The notes under the pieces were generated by a model. The model was not told where the DNA came from. It saw only the letters and a list, made by a program, of their open reading frames with translations, and made no database searches. Positions 41,195 through 50,496 of a DNA stretch of 64,000 nt are shown piece after piece; the first letter of the stretch is position 1; each line of letters starts with the position of its first letter. Made by a program: the position numbers and the translations under genes. The stretch comes from Pseudomonas sp. BCA17 (GTDB taxonomy: Bacteria > Pseudomonadota > Gammaproteobacteria > Pseudomonadales > Pseudomonadaceae). The stretch is from the NCBI RefSeq assembly GCF_004519405.1, contig NZ_SGWI01000005.1:124001-188000 (forward strand). Reading direction: 5' to 3'.

Positions 41195-42637
41195 ATGAGC
41201 CACGACTATTCGACGATTGCCCGCGAGATTCTCGAGAACCTCGGGGGCAGCGACAACCTTGAGCAAGCTGCCCACTGCGTGACCCGCCTGCGTCTGGCGC
41301 TCAAGGACCCCAGCCGGGTCAACGGCAGCGCGTTGAACCAGGTCGACCTGGTCAAGGGCTCGTTTTTCACCGGCGGCCTGTTCCAGGTGGTGATCGGCCC
41401 CGGTGAAGTGGAAAAGGTCTACGCCGCATTGCGCGAGCAAACCGGGCTGGCCGCCGCCACCATCGCGGATGTGAAGAAGAAGGGCGCCGACAAGACCAAC
41501 GCCATGCAGCGCCTGGTGCGGGTCTTCTCCGATGTGTTCATGCCGATCCTGCCCGCCTTGATCATCGCCGGCCTGCTGATGGGTGTGAACAACCTGATGG
41601 GCGCCAAGGGCATGTTCATCGAGGGCAAGACGCTGCTGGAGGCCTATCCGAACCTGGATGGCCTGTGGAGCCTGATCAACCTGATGGCCAACACCTCGTT
41701 CGTGTTCCTGCCGGCGCTGGTGGGCTGGTCGGCGGCCAAGCGCTTTGGCGGCAGTGAGATCCTCGGCATTGTGCTCGGCCTGATGTTGGTACACCCGGAT
41801 CTGCTCAACGCCTGGAATTACGGCAAGGCCGTGGCCGGGCTCGATGGCCAGAGCCTGCCGTACTTCGATATTTTCGGCTGGTTCAAGATCGAAAAAGTCG
41901 GTTATCAGGGGCAGATCCTGCCGATCCTGATGGCGGCGTATGTGATGAGCGTGATCGAGAAATGGCTGCGGGCACGCGTGCCCAACGCGATTCAACTGCT
42001 CGTAGTGCCGATTACCACCATCGTCGTGACCGGGGTGCTGGCCCTGGCCATCATCGGCCCGGTGACCCGCCACCTCGGCATCCTGATCACCGAGGGTGTG
42101 GTCACCCTGTTTGACCTGGCACCGATGGTAGGCGGAGCGATCTTTGGCCTGTTGTACGCGCCGCTGGTGATCACCGGCATGCACCACATGTTCCTCGCCG
42201 TAGACCTGCAGCTTATCTCCACCCAGGGCGGCACCTTTATCTGGCCGATGATCGTGATGTCCAACCTGGCCCAGGGCAGCGCCGCGCTCGCGGTGTTCTA
42301 CACGACCCGCAATGCGCGGGACAAAAGCATGGCGTCGACCTCGGCGATCTCCGCTTACTTCGGCATTACCGAACCGGCGATGTTCGGGGTGAACCTGCGC
42401 TTCAAGTTTCCATTTTATGCGGCCCTTGCGGGCTCTGCGTTGGGCAGCATTTTCCTGTCGATGAACAAGGTGCAGGCATCGGCCATCGGCGTGGGGGGCT
42501 TGCCCGGGTTTATTTCGATCGTGCCGCACTCCATCGCCATGTTTGTGATCGGGATGGTCATCGCGATTGTGGTGCCGTTTGTTCTGACCTGTGCGTTGAG
42601 CATGAAGATTGTCCGGCCTGGGTATCGAGTCGCCTGA
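41195..42637 (+). CDS. treP: Trehalose-specific PTS component EIIBC
   Basis: TreP imports trehalose and phosphorylates it to trehalose-6-phosphate. The 480-residue protein has an N-terminal EIIB domain with the phosphorylated C28 (HCVTRLRLAL) and a C-terminal EIIC domain with about ten membrane helices and the FGITEPAMFGV substrate-site motif. It lacks an EIIA domain; phosphate must come from a separate EIIA, and the EIIA-HPr-EI fusion at 45.9 kb is the obvious source. Confidence 0.94.
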   Translation: MSHDYSTIAREILENLGGSDNLEQAAHCVTRLRLALKDPSRVNGSALNQVDLVKGSFFTGGLFQVVIGPGEVEKVYAALREQTGLAAATIADVKKKGADKTNAMQRLVRVFSDVFMPILPALIIAGLLMGVNNLMGAKGMFIEGKTLLEAYPNLDGLWSLINLMANTSFVFLPALVGWSAAKRFGGSEILGIVLGLMLVHPDLLNAWNYGKAVAGLDGQSLPYFDIFGWFKIEKVGYQGQILPILMAAYVMSVIEKWLRARVPNAIQLLVVPITTIVVTGVLALAIIGPVTRHLGILITEGVVTLFDLAPMVGGAIFGLLYAPLVITGMHHMFLAVDLQLISTQGGTFIWPMIVMSNLAQGSAALAVFYTTRNARDKSMASTSAISAYFGITEPAMFGVNLRFKFPFYAALAGSALGSIFLSMNKVQASAIGVGGLPGFISIVPHSIAMFVIGMVIAIVVPFVLTCALSMKIVRPGYRVA

Positions 42638-42646
42638 TCGACCGCT

Positions 42647-42714
42647 ATCGGAGCGAGCCTCTCCCATATTGATTTGTGAACGCATTCACAAGTGGGAAGG
42701 GGCTTGCTCCCGAT
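42647..42714. repeat. REPIN between treP and treC
   Basis: Inverted ATCGGAGCGAGCCTCTCCCA and TGGGAAGGGGCTTGCTCCCG arms enclose a hairpin TTTGTGAA/TTCACA. It sits inside the operon, so it is transcribed. Confidence 0.7.
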
Positions 42715-42756
42715 GAGGCCCGAGGGGCCAGCACACAACTTACTGAAGGAGTCCCC

Positions 42757-44403
42757 ATGCAAGACTGGCAGCACTCGGTGATCTACCAGATCTACCCCAA
42801 AAGCTTCCACAGCCACGCGGGTAACGCCACCGGTGACCTGCTGGGCATCGTGGACAAACTCGACTACCTCAAATGGCTGGGTGTGGATTGCCTGTGGATC
42901 ACGCCGTTCCTGCGTTCGCCGCAACGCGACAACGGCTACGACATCAGCGACTACTACGCCATCGATCCCAGCTACGGCACCATGGCCGACTGCGACCTGC
43001 TGATCAGCGAAGCGGCCAAGCGCGGCATCAAGCTGATGCTGGATATTGTGGTCAACCACACCTCCATCGAACATGAGTGGTTCCAGCAAGCGCGCAGCAG
43101 TCTCGACAACCCATACCGCGACTTCTACATCTGGCGCGACCAACCGAACAACTGGGAATCCAAGTTCGGCGGCTCGGCCTGGGAGTACGAAGCGCAAACC
43201 GGCCAGTACTTCCTGCACCTGTTCGACCACACCCAGGCCGACCTCAATTGGGATAACCCCAACGTGCGCGCCGAGGTGTACAAGCTGATGCGCTTCTGGC
43301 GCGACAAAGGCGTGGGCGGTTTCCGCCTGGACGTGATCAACCTGATTTCCAAGCCCGCCGATTTTCCCGAAGACACCAGCGATGGCCGGCGCTTCTACAC
43401 CGACGGCCCCAACGTGCACGAATACCTGCAGGAAATGCACCGCGAAGTCTTCGAAGGGCATGCACTGATCAATGTCGGCGAGATGTCGTCCACCAGCCTT
43501 GAACACTGCATCCGCTACTCGCGGCCAGAGTCGAAAGAACTGTCGATGACTTTCAACTTTCATCACCTGAAAGTCGATTATCCGAATTTGCAGAAGTGGG
43601 TGAAGGCCGACTTCGATTTCCTGCAACTCAAGCAGATCTTTTCCGACTGGCAACTGGGTATGCAGGCCGGTGGCGGCTGGAATGCGCTGTTCTGGTGTAA
43701 CCATGACCAGCCGCGAGTGGTCTCGCGTTTTGGTGATGACGGCGAGCACCGCGTGGTCTCGGCCAAGATGCTCGGTACCGCGTTGCACTTCCTGCAGGGC
43801 ACGCCGTTTGTGTACCAGGGCGAAGAACTGGGCATGACCAATCCGGGCTTCGACAGCATCTCGCAGTATCGCGATGTGGAGACCCTGAACATCTTCCGAC
43901 TCAAGCGTGATGCCGGTGAGTCCGAGGCATCGAGCATGGCGGCGATCATGCAGAAGTCCCGTGACAACGGGCGCACACCAATGCAGTGGAATCAGGAGGC
44001 GAATGCCGGTTTCAGCACGGGTGAACCCTGGATCGGCATTCCGGCCAATGCGGCGCAGATCAACGTTGCCAGCCAATTGGATGACCCGGATTCGGTGCTG
44101 CATCACTACCGTGCGCTGATCGCTCTGCGTCGCCACGAGCCGCTGATTCAAGAAGGCGTTTACCGCCCACTGTTGCAAGACCACCCGCAAGTCTGGGCCT
44201 ACGTGCGCGAAGGCCAGGGCGAGCGCTTGCTGGTACTCAACAATTTCTATGGCGAAAGCTGCGAAGTCCTATTGCCGGAAGGTGTCATCGGCACAGCGAC
44301 TGAGCAACGCCTGCTGATCAGCAACTACCCCGACTGCCCGCCGCGTTCGAGCAGGGTGGCGTTACGCCCTTATGAATCGTTTGTGCTGCACCTCAAGGAG
44401 TGA
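42757..44403 (+). CDS. treC: Trehalose-6-phosphate hydrolase
   Basis: TreC splits trehalose-6-phosphate into glucose and glucose-6-phosphate. The 548-residue GH13 enzyme has DIVVNHTS, the nucleophile region GFRLDVINLISK, the acid/base ALINVGEM and the WCNHDQPRVVS segment. GAAGGAG precedes the ATG at 42757. It belongs to the trehalose operon between treP and the porin. Confidence 0.94.
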   Translation: MQDWQHSVIYQIYPKSFHSHAGNATGDLLGIVDKLDYLKWLGVDCLWITPFLRSPQRDNGYDISDYYAIDPSYGTMADCDLLISEAAKRGIKLMLDIVVNHTSIEHEWFQQARSSLDNPYRDFYIWRDQPNNWESKFGGSAWEYEAQTGQYFLHLFDHTQADLNWDNPNVRAEVYKLMRFWRDKGVGGFRLDVINLISKPADFPEDTSDGRRFYTDGPNVHEYLQEMHREVFEGHALINVGEMSSTSLEHCIRYSRPESKELSMTFNFHHLKVDYPNLQKWVKADFDFLQLKQIFSDWQLGMQAGGGWNALFWCNHDQPRVVSRFGDDGEHRVVSAKMLGTALHFLQGTPFVYQGEELGMTNPGFDSISQYRDVETLNIFRLKRDAGESEASSMAAIMQKSRDNGRTPMQWNQEANAGFSTGEPWIGIPANAAQINVASQLDDPDSVLHHYRALIALRRHEPLIQEGVYRPLLQDHPQVWAYVREGQGERLLVLNNFYGESCEVLLPEGVIGTATEQRLLISNYPDCPPRSSRVALRPYESFVLHLKE

Positions 44404-44452
44404 GACCCGCTGGAACCCCTGTATGGGAGTGCAGGGGCGCTGCAAAAAACAT

Positions 44453-44460
44453 AATAAAAA
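44453..44460 (+). promoter_or_regulatory. Hfq/Crc-type A-rich motif before the porin gene
   Basis: AATAAAAA lies directly ahead of the TAGTGGAG ribosome site of the porin gene, fitting AANAANAA. A GC-rich hairpin (CCCCTG/CAGGGG) lies just upstream. Confidence 0.48.
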
Positions 44461-44474
44461 TAGTGGAGTGCTTC

Positions 44475-45695
44475 ATGAAAACAACAATAAAGCTGGGCCT
44501 CATTGCGTCGTGTCTCACCGCCCCATTTGCCGCTCAGGCCCTGGAGTTCGCCGGTTACCTGCGCAGCGGCGCGGGCACCTCAACAGGCAGTGGCAAACAG
44601 CAGTGCTTTCAGTTGCCGGGGGCGCAAACGAAATACCGTTTGGGGAACGAATGCGAGCAGTACGCCGAGCTCGAATTGCGCCAGGATGTGCTCACCCTTG
44701 ATGACGGCTCGGTGCTTAGCGTCGATGCGATGGCGTCTCTCTACAACAAGTACGACCGTGCCCTGAAATTCCAGGGCGAAGACAATGGTTCGGCGCGCAT
44801 GCCGCAGATGTATGCGCAGTGGTCCAACTTGCCCAGCCTCAATGGCGGCTCGCTGTGGGCGGGGCGGCGTTACTACAAACGTAACGACATCCACATCTCC
44901 GACTTCTACTACTGGAACCAGAGCGCCACGGGTGGCGGCGTCGAGGACGTATTGATCGGCGACCTCAAATACAGCTATGCCCTCTCGCGCAAGGACAACC
45001 TGTACCAGAAGGAATACGCCACCCGTCACGACTTCAACGTGGCGGGCTTCAAGACCAACCCTGGTGGTGAACTGGAGTTCGGCTTGAGCTACATCGACAA
45101 AGCCGGCGGTCGCGACGCCAACAGTGGGTGGGCGATCACGGCGCAGCATGTGCAAAAACCTTTCCTGGGTGGCAAGAACAAATTCGCCCTGCAATACGGC
45201 GAAGGCCCTGGCACCGGCCTCGGTTATACCGGCGATACGAGACTGGACAAGAGCAGCAAAAGCTACCGCGCCGTGGAGTTTTTCGACTGGCAGCTCACCC
45301 CGCGTTTCGGCGGGCAGGTCGAGGCGGTGTACCAGAAAGACATCCGTCCCGGCAGCCAGGACCAGACCTGGATGTCCATCGGCGTGCGCCCGGCGTATGC
45401 ACTCAGCGAGCAATTCAAACTGGTCACCGAGCTTGGGCATGATCAGGTTGAGGCCACGGGTGGCACGCGCAAACTGAGCAAATTCACCTTCGCCCCGACC
45501 TGGTCGCCCAAAGGTCCTGAATTCTGGGCACGACCGGAGGTGCGCTTGTACTACACCTATGCAAGCTGGAACGAAGCGGCCAAGCGTGCGGCGAATGAGT
45601 TGGCGGCAGGTTCGGCGCTGTCCGACACCGGCGCCTACGGCACTGCACGGCATGGGTCGAACGTCGGTGTGCAGGTCGAATATTGGTGGAAGTGA
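44475..45695 (+). CDS. LamB-type maltoporin-like sugar porin
   Basis: The 406-residue protein has a signal peptide (KLGLIASCLTAPFAAQA) and an outer-membrane beta-barrel with an aromatic C-terminus (YWWK). Segments such as LWAGRRYYKRNDIHISDFYY and YWNQSATGGGVEDV are typical of maltoporins (LamB family), which admit maltose-size sugars. Encoded within the trehalose operon, it probably admits trehalose across the outer membrane. Substrate is inferred from context. Confidence 0.88.
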   Translation: MKTTIKLGLIASCLTAPFAAQALEFAGYLRSGAGTSTGSGKQQCFQLPGAQTKYRLGNECEQYAELELRQDVLTLDDGSVLSVDAMASLYNKYDRALKFQGEDNGSARMPQMYAQWSNLPSLNGGSLWAGRRYYKRNDIHISDFYYWNQSATGGGVEDVLIGDLKYSYALSRKDNLYQKEYATRHDFNVAGFKTNPGGELEFGLSYIDKAGGRDANSGWAITAQHVQKPFLGGKNKFALQYGEGPGTGLGYTGDTRLDKSSKSYRAVEFFDWQLTPRFGGQVEAVYQKDIRPGSQDQTWMSIGVRPAYALSEQFKLVTELGHDQVEATGGTRKLSKFTFAPTWSPKGPEFWARPEVRLYYTYASWNEAAKRAANELAAGSALSDTGAYGTARHGSNVGVQVEYWWK

Positions 45696-45718
45696 ATCCC
45701 TGGTGTACGCGGGATAAA

Positions 45719-45810
45719 TGTGGGAGCGGGCTTGCTCGCGAAAGCGGTCTATCAGGCAACACAGGTATTGAATGCCCCACCGCATTCGTGAGCAGGCCCG
45801 CTCTGACACA
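45719..45810. repeat. REPIN after the porin gene
   Basis: TGTGGGAGCGGGCTTGCTCG and CGTGAGCAGGCCCGCTCTGA form an inverted pair over about 45 bases. Confidence 0.75.
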
Positions 45811-45879
45811 TTGATCGTCGTTCACCCGGGAATTTGCGTTCGCCCTATGATTTTTACAGAACAAACAGCAGGTGAAGTC

Positions 45880-48417
45880 ATGACCACAACTCAACCCCTG
45901 GAACTGCTGGCGCCTTTGTCCGGCGTGCTGCTGGCGCTGGATCAGGTGCCCGACCCGGTGTTCGCCAGTCGCCTGATCGGCGACGGCGTATGCATCGACC
46001 CGACCTCGCAGACCCTCAGCGCGCCGTTGGCCGGGGTGATCAGCAATATCCAGGACAGTGGGCATGCCGTCAGCGTGACCGACGACAACGGCGTCCAGGT
46101 GCTGATGCATATCGGCCTGGACACCGTGAACCTGGCGGGCCAGGGCTTCACTCGATTGGTGCAGGAAGGCCAGCACGTGGCGGTCGGGCAACCTCTGATC
46201 GAATTCGATGCCGACTACGTGGCGCTCAATGCGCGTAGTTTGCTGACGCTGATGCTGGTCGTCAGCGGCGAGCCTTTCACGCTTTTGGCCGATGGCCAGG
46301 TGGAGGCAGGCCAGCCGCTGCTGCGGGTGTCACCTGCTCAAGCCGTTGACGAGGTTGTTGAGGAGGAGGGCGACGCACTGTTCTCCAAGCCGTTGACCTT
46401 GCCCAATGCCAACGGCCTGCACGCCCGCCCCGCGGCGGTGTTTGCCCAGGCGGCGAAGGGGTTCAAGGCGAGCATCTATTTGCACAAGCAAGTCCAGAGC
46501 GCTAATGCCAAGTCGCTGGTGGCGATCATGGCGCTGCAAACCGTACAGGGCGATACCTTGCAAGTGAGCGCCGCCGGAGAGGATGCCGAGGCAGCGATCA
46601 AGACGCTGGTGAAGTTGTTGAATGAAGGCTGTGGTGAGACGGTCGATGCGACGGACGAGGTGGCTGTCGAGGTGACTGAGCCGTTGGCTACGGCGGCGTC
46701 AGCCACATTATTGCGAGGCGTTTGTGCGTCGCCGGGGTCTGCGTTTGGCCAAGTGGTGCAGGTGGCCGAGCCTGCACTGACGATTACCGAACAAGGCGCC
46801 GGCGAAGTGGTCGAACGCGCAGCCCTGGAGCGAGGATTGCTGGCGGCAAGCGTCGCCCTGCAAACATTGCAAGACAACGCGGCAGGCAGTGCCCAGGTCG
46901 AGATTTTCCGCGCCCACCAGGAACTGCTCGAAGACCCGACATTGCTGGAACAGGCCCACGCTCTGCTGGCACAAGGCAAGAGCGCTGCATTCGCCTGGAA
47001 CAGCGCCACGGTCGCCACCGGTAAGTTGTTCCAGGGCCTGGGCAGTGCCCTGCTCGCCGAACGTACGGCGGACCTCGTCGATGTCGGCCGGCGCGTACTG
47101 AAATTGATCCTCGGCATTGAGGACCGCGCCTGGGATTTACCCGAACGCGCGATCCTGATTGCCGAACAACTGACCCCCTCGCAAACCGCCGGCCTGGACA
47201 CGCATAAGGTGCTTGGCTTCGTCACCGTCGGCGGTGGCGCGACCAGTCACGTCGCCATTCTCGCGCGGGCTTTGGGCTTGCCGGCGATCTGTGGCGTGCC
47301 GGTGCAGGTACTGGCATTGGCCAACGGCAAGCAGGTGCTGCTCGACGCTGACAAAGGCGAGTTGCACCTGGAGCCGAACCTGGCCGAAATCGAACAGTTG
47401 GAAACGGCGCGCCAGCAGCATGTGCACAGGCGTCAGCGTGACGTGACACAGGCGACCCTGCCGGCCGTCACCCGCGACGGTCATCACGTCGAAGTCACGG
47501 CTAACGTCGCCTCGTTGCAGGAGGTGGAGCAGTCCTTGACCCTGGGCGGTGAGGGCGTCGGCCTTTTGCGTTCGGAGTTTCTGTACCTGGACCGCAACCG
47601 CGCACCGAGTCCGCAGGAGCAAGCCGGCACCTATACCGCCATCGCCCGTGCCTTGGGCCCTGGGCGCAATCTGGTGGTGCGTACCCTGGACGTCGGTGGC
47701 GACAAACCGTTGGCCTATGTACCGATGGACAGCGAGGCCAATCCGTTTCTCGGCTTGCGCGGTATTCGCCTGTGCCTGGAGCGTCCGCAGCTGTTGCGCG
47801 AACAGTTGCGCGCGATCCTCGCCAGTGCCGGCCTCGCACGCCTGCATATCATGTTGCCGATGGTCAGCCTGCTGTCGGAGTTGCACCTGGCCCGCGCGAT
47901 TCTTCAGGAAGAAGCGCTGGCGCTCGGGCTCACCGAACTGCCGAAGCTGGGCATCATGATCGAAGTGCCGTCTGCCGCCTTGATGGCCGATGTGTTTGCA
48001 CCGCATGTGGATTTCTTTTCCATCGGCACCAACGACTTGACTCAATACACTTTGGCCATGGACCGCGACCACCCACGCCTGGCCAGCCAGGCCGACAGCT
48101 TTCACCCCGCAGTGCTGCGTTTGATCGCCAGCACCGTCAAGGCCGCCCATGCCCATGGCAAGTGGGTGGGCGTGTGCGGTGCCTTGGCGTCTGAGACGCT
48201 GGCGGTACCGATGCTGATCGGGCTGGGAGTGGATGAGTTGTCGGTCAGCGTGCCGTTGATCCCGACCATCAAGGCCACCGTGCGCGATCTGGACCTCGCC
48301 GACTGCCAGCTCATCGCCCGTCAGGTATTGGGCCTGGAAGAAGCCGCCCAGGTACGCGAAGCCCTGCGCCTGTTCCATGCGGCCACCGTTGAAACCTCAC
48401 CTGTTGTGGAGCACTGA
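45880..48417 (+). CDS. PTS fusion EIIA-HPr-EI, trehalose-linked
   Basis: This 845-residue cytoplasmic protein carries three phosphotransfer domains: EIIA (glucose type, residues about 8-145, active H77 in LMHIGLDTV), HPr (about 168-255, H181 in NGLHARPAAVFAQA) and EI (about 280-840, H457 in GGATSHVAILARALGLPAI). It would pass phosphate from phosphoenolpyruvate to EIIB of TreP. Located after the treP-treC-porin genes, it supplies the EIIA that TreP lacks. It resembles the NagF product at 57.0-59.5 kb in the same domain order. GGTGAAG precedes the ATG at 45880. Confidence 0.92.
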   Translation: MTTTQPLELLAPLSGVLLALDQVPDPVFASRLIGDGVCIDPTSQTLSAPLAGVISNIQDSGHAVSVTDDNGVQVLMHIGLDTVNLAGQGFTRLVQEGQHVAVGQPLIEFDADYVALNARSLLTLMLVVSGEPFTLLADGQVEAGQPLLRVSPAQAVDEVVEEEGDALFSKPLTLPNANGLHARPAAVFAQAAKGFKASIYLHKQVQSANAKSLVAIMALQTVQGDTLQVSAAGEDAEAAIKTLVKLLNEGCGETVDATDEVAVEVTEPLATAASATLLRGVCASPGSAFGQVVQVAEPALTITEQGAGEVVERAALERGLLAASVALQTLQDNAAGSAQVEIFRAHQELLEDPTLLEQAHALLAQGKSAAFAWNSATVATGKLFQGLGSALLAERTADLVDVGRRVLKLILGIEDRAWDLPERAILIAEQLTPSQTAGLDTHKVLGFVTVGGGATSHVAILARALGLPAICGVPVQVLALANGKQVLLDADKGELHLEPNLAEIEQLETARQQHVHRRQRDVTQATLPAVTRDGHHVEVTANVASLQEVEQSLTLGGEGVGLLRSEFLYLDRNRAPSPQEQAGTYTAIARALGPGRNLVVRTLDVGGDKPLAYVPMDSEANPFLGLRGIRLCLERPQLLREQLRAILASAGLARLHIMLPMVSLLSELHLARAILQEEALALGLTELPKLGIMIEVPSAALMADVFAPHVDFFSIGTNDLTQYTLAMDRDHPRLASQADSFHPAVLRLIASTVKAAHAHGKWVGVCGALASETLAVPMLIGLGVDELSVSVPLIPTIKATVRDLDLADCQLIARQVLGLEEAAQVREALRLFHAATVETSPVVEH

Positions 48418-48419
48418 GT

Positions 48420-48695
48420 ATGTTCGAGAAATTGCAGCGGGCGTTCTGGAAAGCCCTGACTCCGGATTTGATCGCCGAGACGGTGGTGGCGCCGACACAA
48501 AACCTGGTGTCTGACGATGTGCTGAGGGCCCTGGGTGGTGCACACAATCTCAACTCGCAACAGCGTGTTGCGCTGACACGGGTGCGGGTCCAGTTGAAGG
48601 ATGCGGGGCAGTTGGATGAGACGGCGTTGAAGGCGGCGGGAGTGCCAGTGATGGTGTTGGCGGGCGGGGTGGTGCATCTGCTCACCGGGCTTTAG
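48420..48695 (+). CDS. Small EIIB-like protein without the active cysteine
   Basis: The 91-residue protein begins two bases after the fusion-gene stop. Residues about 34-90 resemble a glucose-type EIIB domain (VLRALGGAHNLNSQQRVALTRVRVQL), but the CxTR position that carries phosphate has alanine (A51 in VALTRVRV). It therefore cannot be phosphorylated like EIIB, and may bind another PTS domain or regulate the system. It resembles the second, also cysteine-less, EIIB-like domain of NagE. The gene is intact; transcription with the upstream gene is likely. Confidence 0.75.
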   Translation: MFEKLQRAFWKALTPDLIAETVVAPTQNLVSDDVLRALGGAHNLNSQQRVALTRVRVQLKDAGQLDETALKAAGVPVMVLAGGVVHLLTGL

Positions 48696-48748
48696 GGCGG
48701 GGGCAGGCCACCCTGGGCGAGGTGGTTCCCGGATTTGAAGAACCCTGA

Positions 48749-50209
48749 TTACAACGGCGGGGTTTCTTCCGGCGGCTTGGTCTTGTCGATGCCCGGTACG
48801 TGCAAGTTGCCCTCGACCACCTGGTTGCCTTCCAACTGCGGTTGGGTTACCCAGGTCAGGATGTCGTAGTAACGGCGGATGTTCGCCACAAAGTGCACGG
48901 GCTCGCCGCCCCGGGCGTAGCCGTAGCGGGTCTTGCTGTACCACTGCTTCTGCGACAGGCGCGGCAGCATCTTTTTCACATCCAGCCATTTGTTCGGGTT
49001 CAGGCCTTCGCGCTTGGCCAGGGTGCGCGCATCCTCCAGGTGGCCCGTGCCGACGTTGTAGGCGGCGAGGGCGAACCAGGTGCGATCGGGTTCGGCGATG
49101 CTGTCGTCCAATTCATCCTTGATTTTCGCCAGGTATTTGGCACCGCCCATGATGCTTTGCTTGGCATCCAGCCGGTTCGACACGCCCATGGCCTGGGCGG
49201 TGTTCTGGGTCAGCATCATCAGGCCGCGCACACCGGTCTTGGAGGTGACGGCCGGTTGCCACATGGATTCCTGGTAACCGATGGCTGCCAATAGTCGCCA
49301 GTCGACTTTTTCTTCCTTGGCGTAGCTGCGAAAGTGTTTCTCGTATTTGGGCAGGCGCTGCTGCAGGTGTTGCGCGAAGGTGTAGGCGCCGACATAGCCG
49401 AGCACATCGACATGCCCGTAATAGCGGTCTTTCAGGCGCTGCAGGGTGCCGTTCTTCTCGACCTTGTCCAGGTAACTGTTGATTTCGTTGAGCAGACTGT
49501 TGTCATCACCTGCCGCCACGGCCCAGCTCTGGTTGCTGGCGTTGCCGAGGTCGAACGCCACGCGCACGTTGGGGAAGTACACCTGGTTCATCGCCACTTC
49601 GTTGGAGTCCACGAGGGTCAGGTCGATCTGGCCCTCGTCCACCATGCGTAGTAGGTCGACTACTTCAACGGCGTCGGATTCTTCGTATTCAATCGCAGGA
49701 TTCTGCTTTTTAAGCGCCGCCAGTTGTTCGGCGTGGGTGCTGCCCTTGAGCACCATGATCTTCTTGCCGACCAGGTCTGCCGCGTTGGTCGGGCGCGACT
49801 GGCCGTTGCGGTAGATGATCTGCGGGGTCACTTCGAGGTAAGGATGGGAAAAACGTACCTGTTGCTGGCGCTGCTCGCTGCTGACCAGGCCGGCAGCGGC
49901 GAGAACCGGGCCTTTGGGTTTGCCCAACTGGCCGAACAGATCGTCGAGATTGTCGGCGGTCTCGATTTCCAGCTTCACGCCCAGTTCGTCGGCAAAGCGC
50001 TTGACCAGTTCGTACTCGAAACCGGTTTCACCGTTGCGGTCCTGGAAATAAGTCGCCGGGCTGTTGCGGGTAACCACCCGCAATACACCATCCTCCTTGA
50101 TTCGCTCGAGCGTGCTGGGTTTATCAACACAGGCGCTGAGCAGCAGGAAGAGTCCGGTGACGAAGAGCCATTTGGCGCATCGCTGGCGCAAAGCAGTTGG
50201 GGAGAACAT
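48749..50209 (-). CDS. mltF: Membrane-bound lytic murein transglycosylase F
   Basis: MltF cleaves peptidoglycan glycan strands with 1,6-anhydro formation. The 486-residue lipoprotein has a lipobox (LFLLLSACVDKP), an N-terminal ABC-binding-protein-like domain (LRVVTRNSPATYFQDRNG) that regulates activity, and a C-terminal SLT domain with the catalytic Glu in GYQESMWQPAVTSKTGVRGLMML. The start at 50209 gives the canonical MFSPTALRQRC; upstream in-frame codons run into purL's promoter. It is divergent from purL, the conserved layout. Confidence 0.95.
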   Translation of the reverse strand: MFSPTALRQRCAKWLFVTGLFLLLSACVDKPSTLERIKEDGVLRVVTRNSPATYFQDRNGETGFEYELVKRFADELGVKLEIETADNLDDLFGQLGKPKGPVLAAAGLVSSEQRQQQVRFSHPYLEVTPQIIYRNGQSRPTNAADLVGKKIMVLKGSTHAEQLAALKKQNPAIEYEESDAVEVVDLLRMVDEGQIDLTLVDSNEVAMNQVYFPNVRVAFDLGNASNQSWAVAAGDDNSLLNEINSYLDKVEKNGTLQRLKDRYYGHVDVLGYVGAYTFAQHLQQRLPKYEKHFRSYAKEEKVDWRLLAAIGYQESMWQPAVTSKTGVRGLMMLTQNTAQAMGVSNRLDAKQSIMGGAKYLAKIKDELDDSIAEPDRTWFALAAYNVGTGHLEDARTLAKREGLNPNKWLDVKKMLPRLSQKQWYSKTRYGYARGGEPVHFVANIRRYYDILTWVTQPQLEGNQVVEGNLHVPGIDKTKPPEETPPL

Positions 50210-50496
50210 TGGCGCAGTATACGCAAACGGCCCTCGGCGCCATATCTCGACAGCGGGGGACTTGTCTGCTAGCGCCCGGAAAACCGGGCTGGACCCCGCA
50301 GAAACAAGGGTTGGCGAAGGTTTGTGACCGTTAAAATAACTGCGTGCACGCCTCTGCAAAACGCCCCGAGACCGTGCATTGCCTGCCAACTGACGTTCGG
50401 CAGCGGCCAGCCGTAGCGTTTCGGGTGCCGTTGGCGGCGGTTTACGCTAGAATGCACGGCCTCAAAGCACACCCCCTTCCCGAGGCTGTCCCGAAG

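Noticed and set aside
5638..45810. CRISPR-like repetition
   Set aside because: The repeated intergenic units are inverted REP pairs with unequal spacing and no direct repeat-spacer order.
45772..45879. N-terminal extension of the trehalose-linked EIIA-HPr-EI gene
   Set aside because: The 36 extra residues are encoded partly by a REPIN arm and lack a ribosome site; the ATG at 45880 fits the EIIA domain start.
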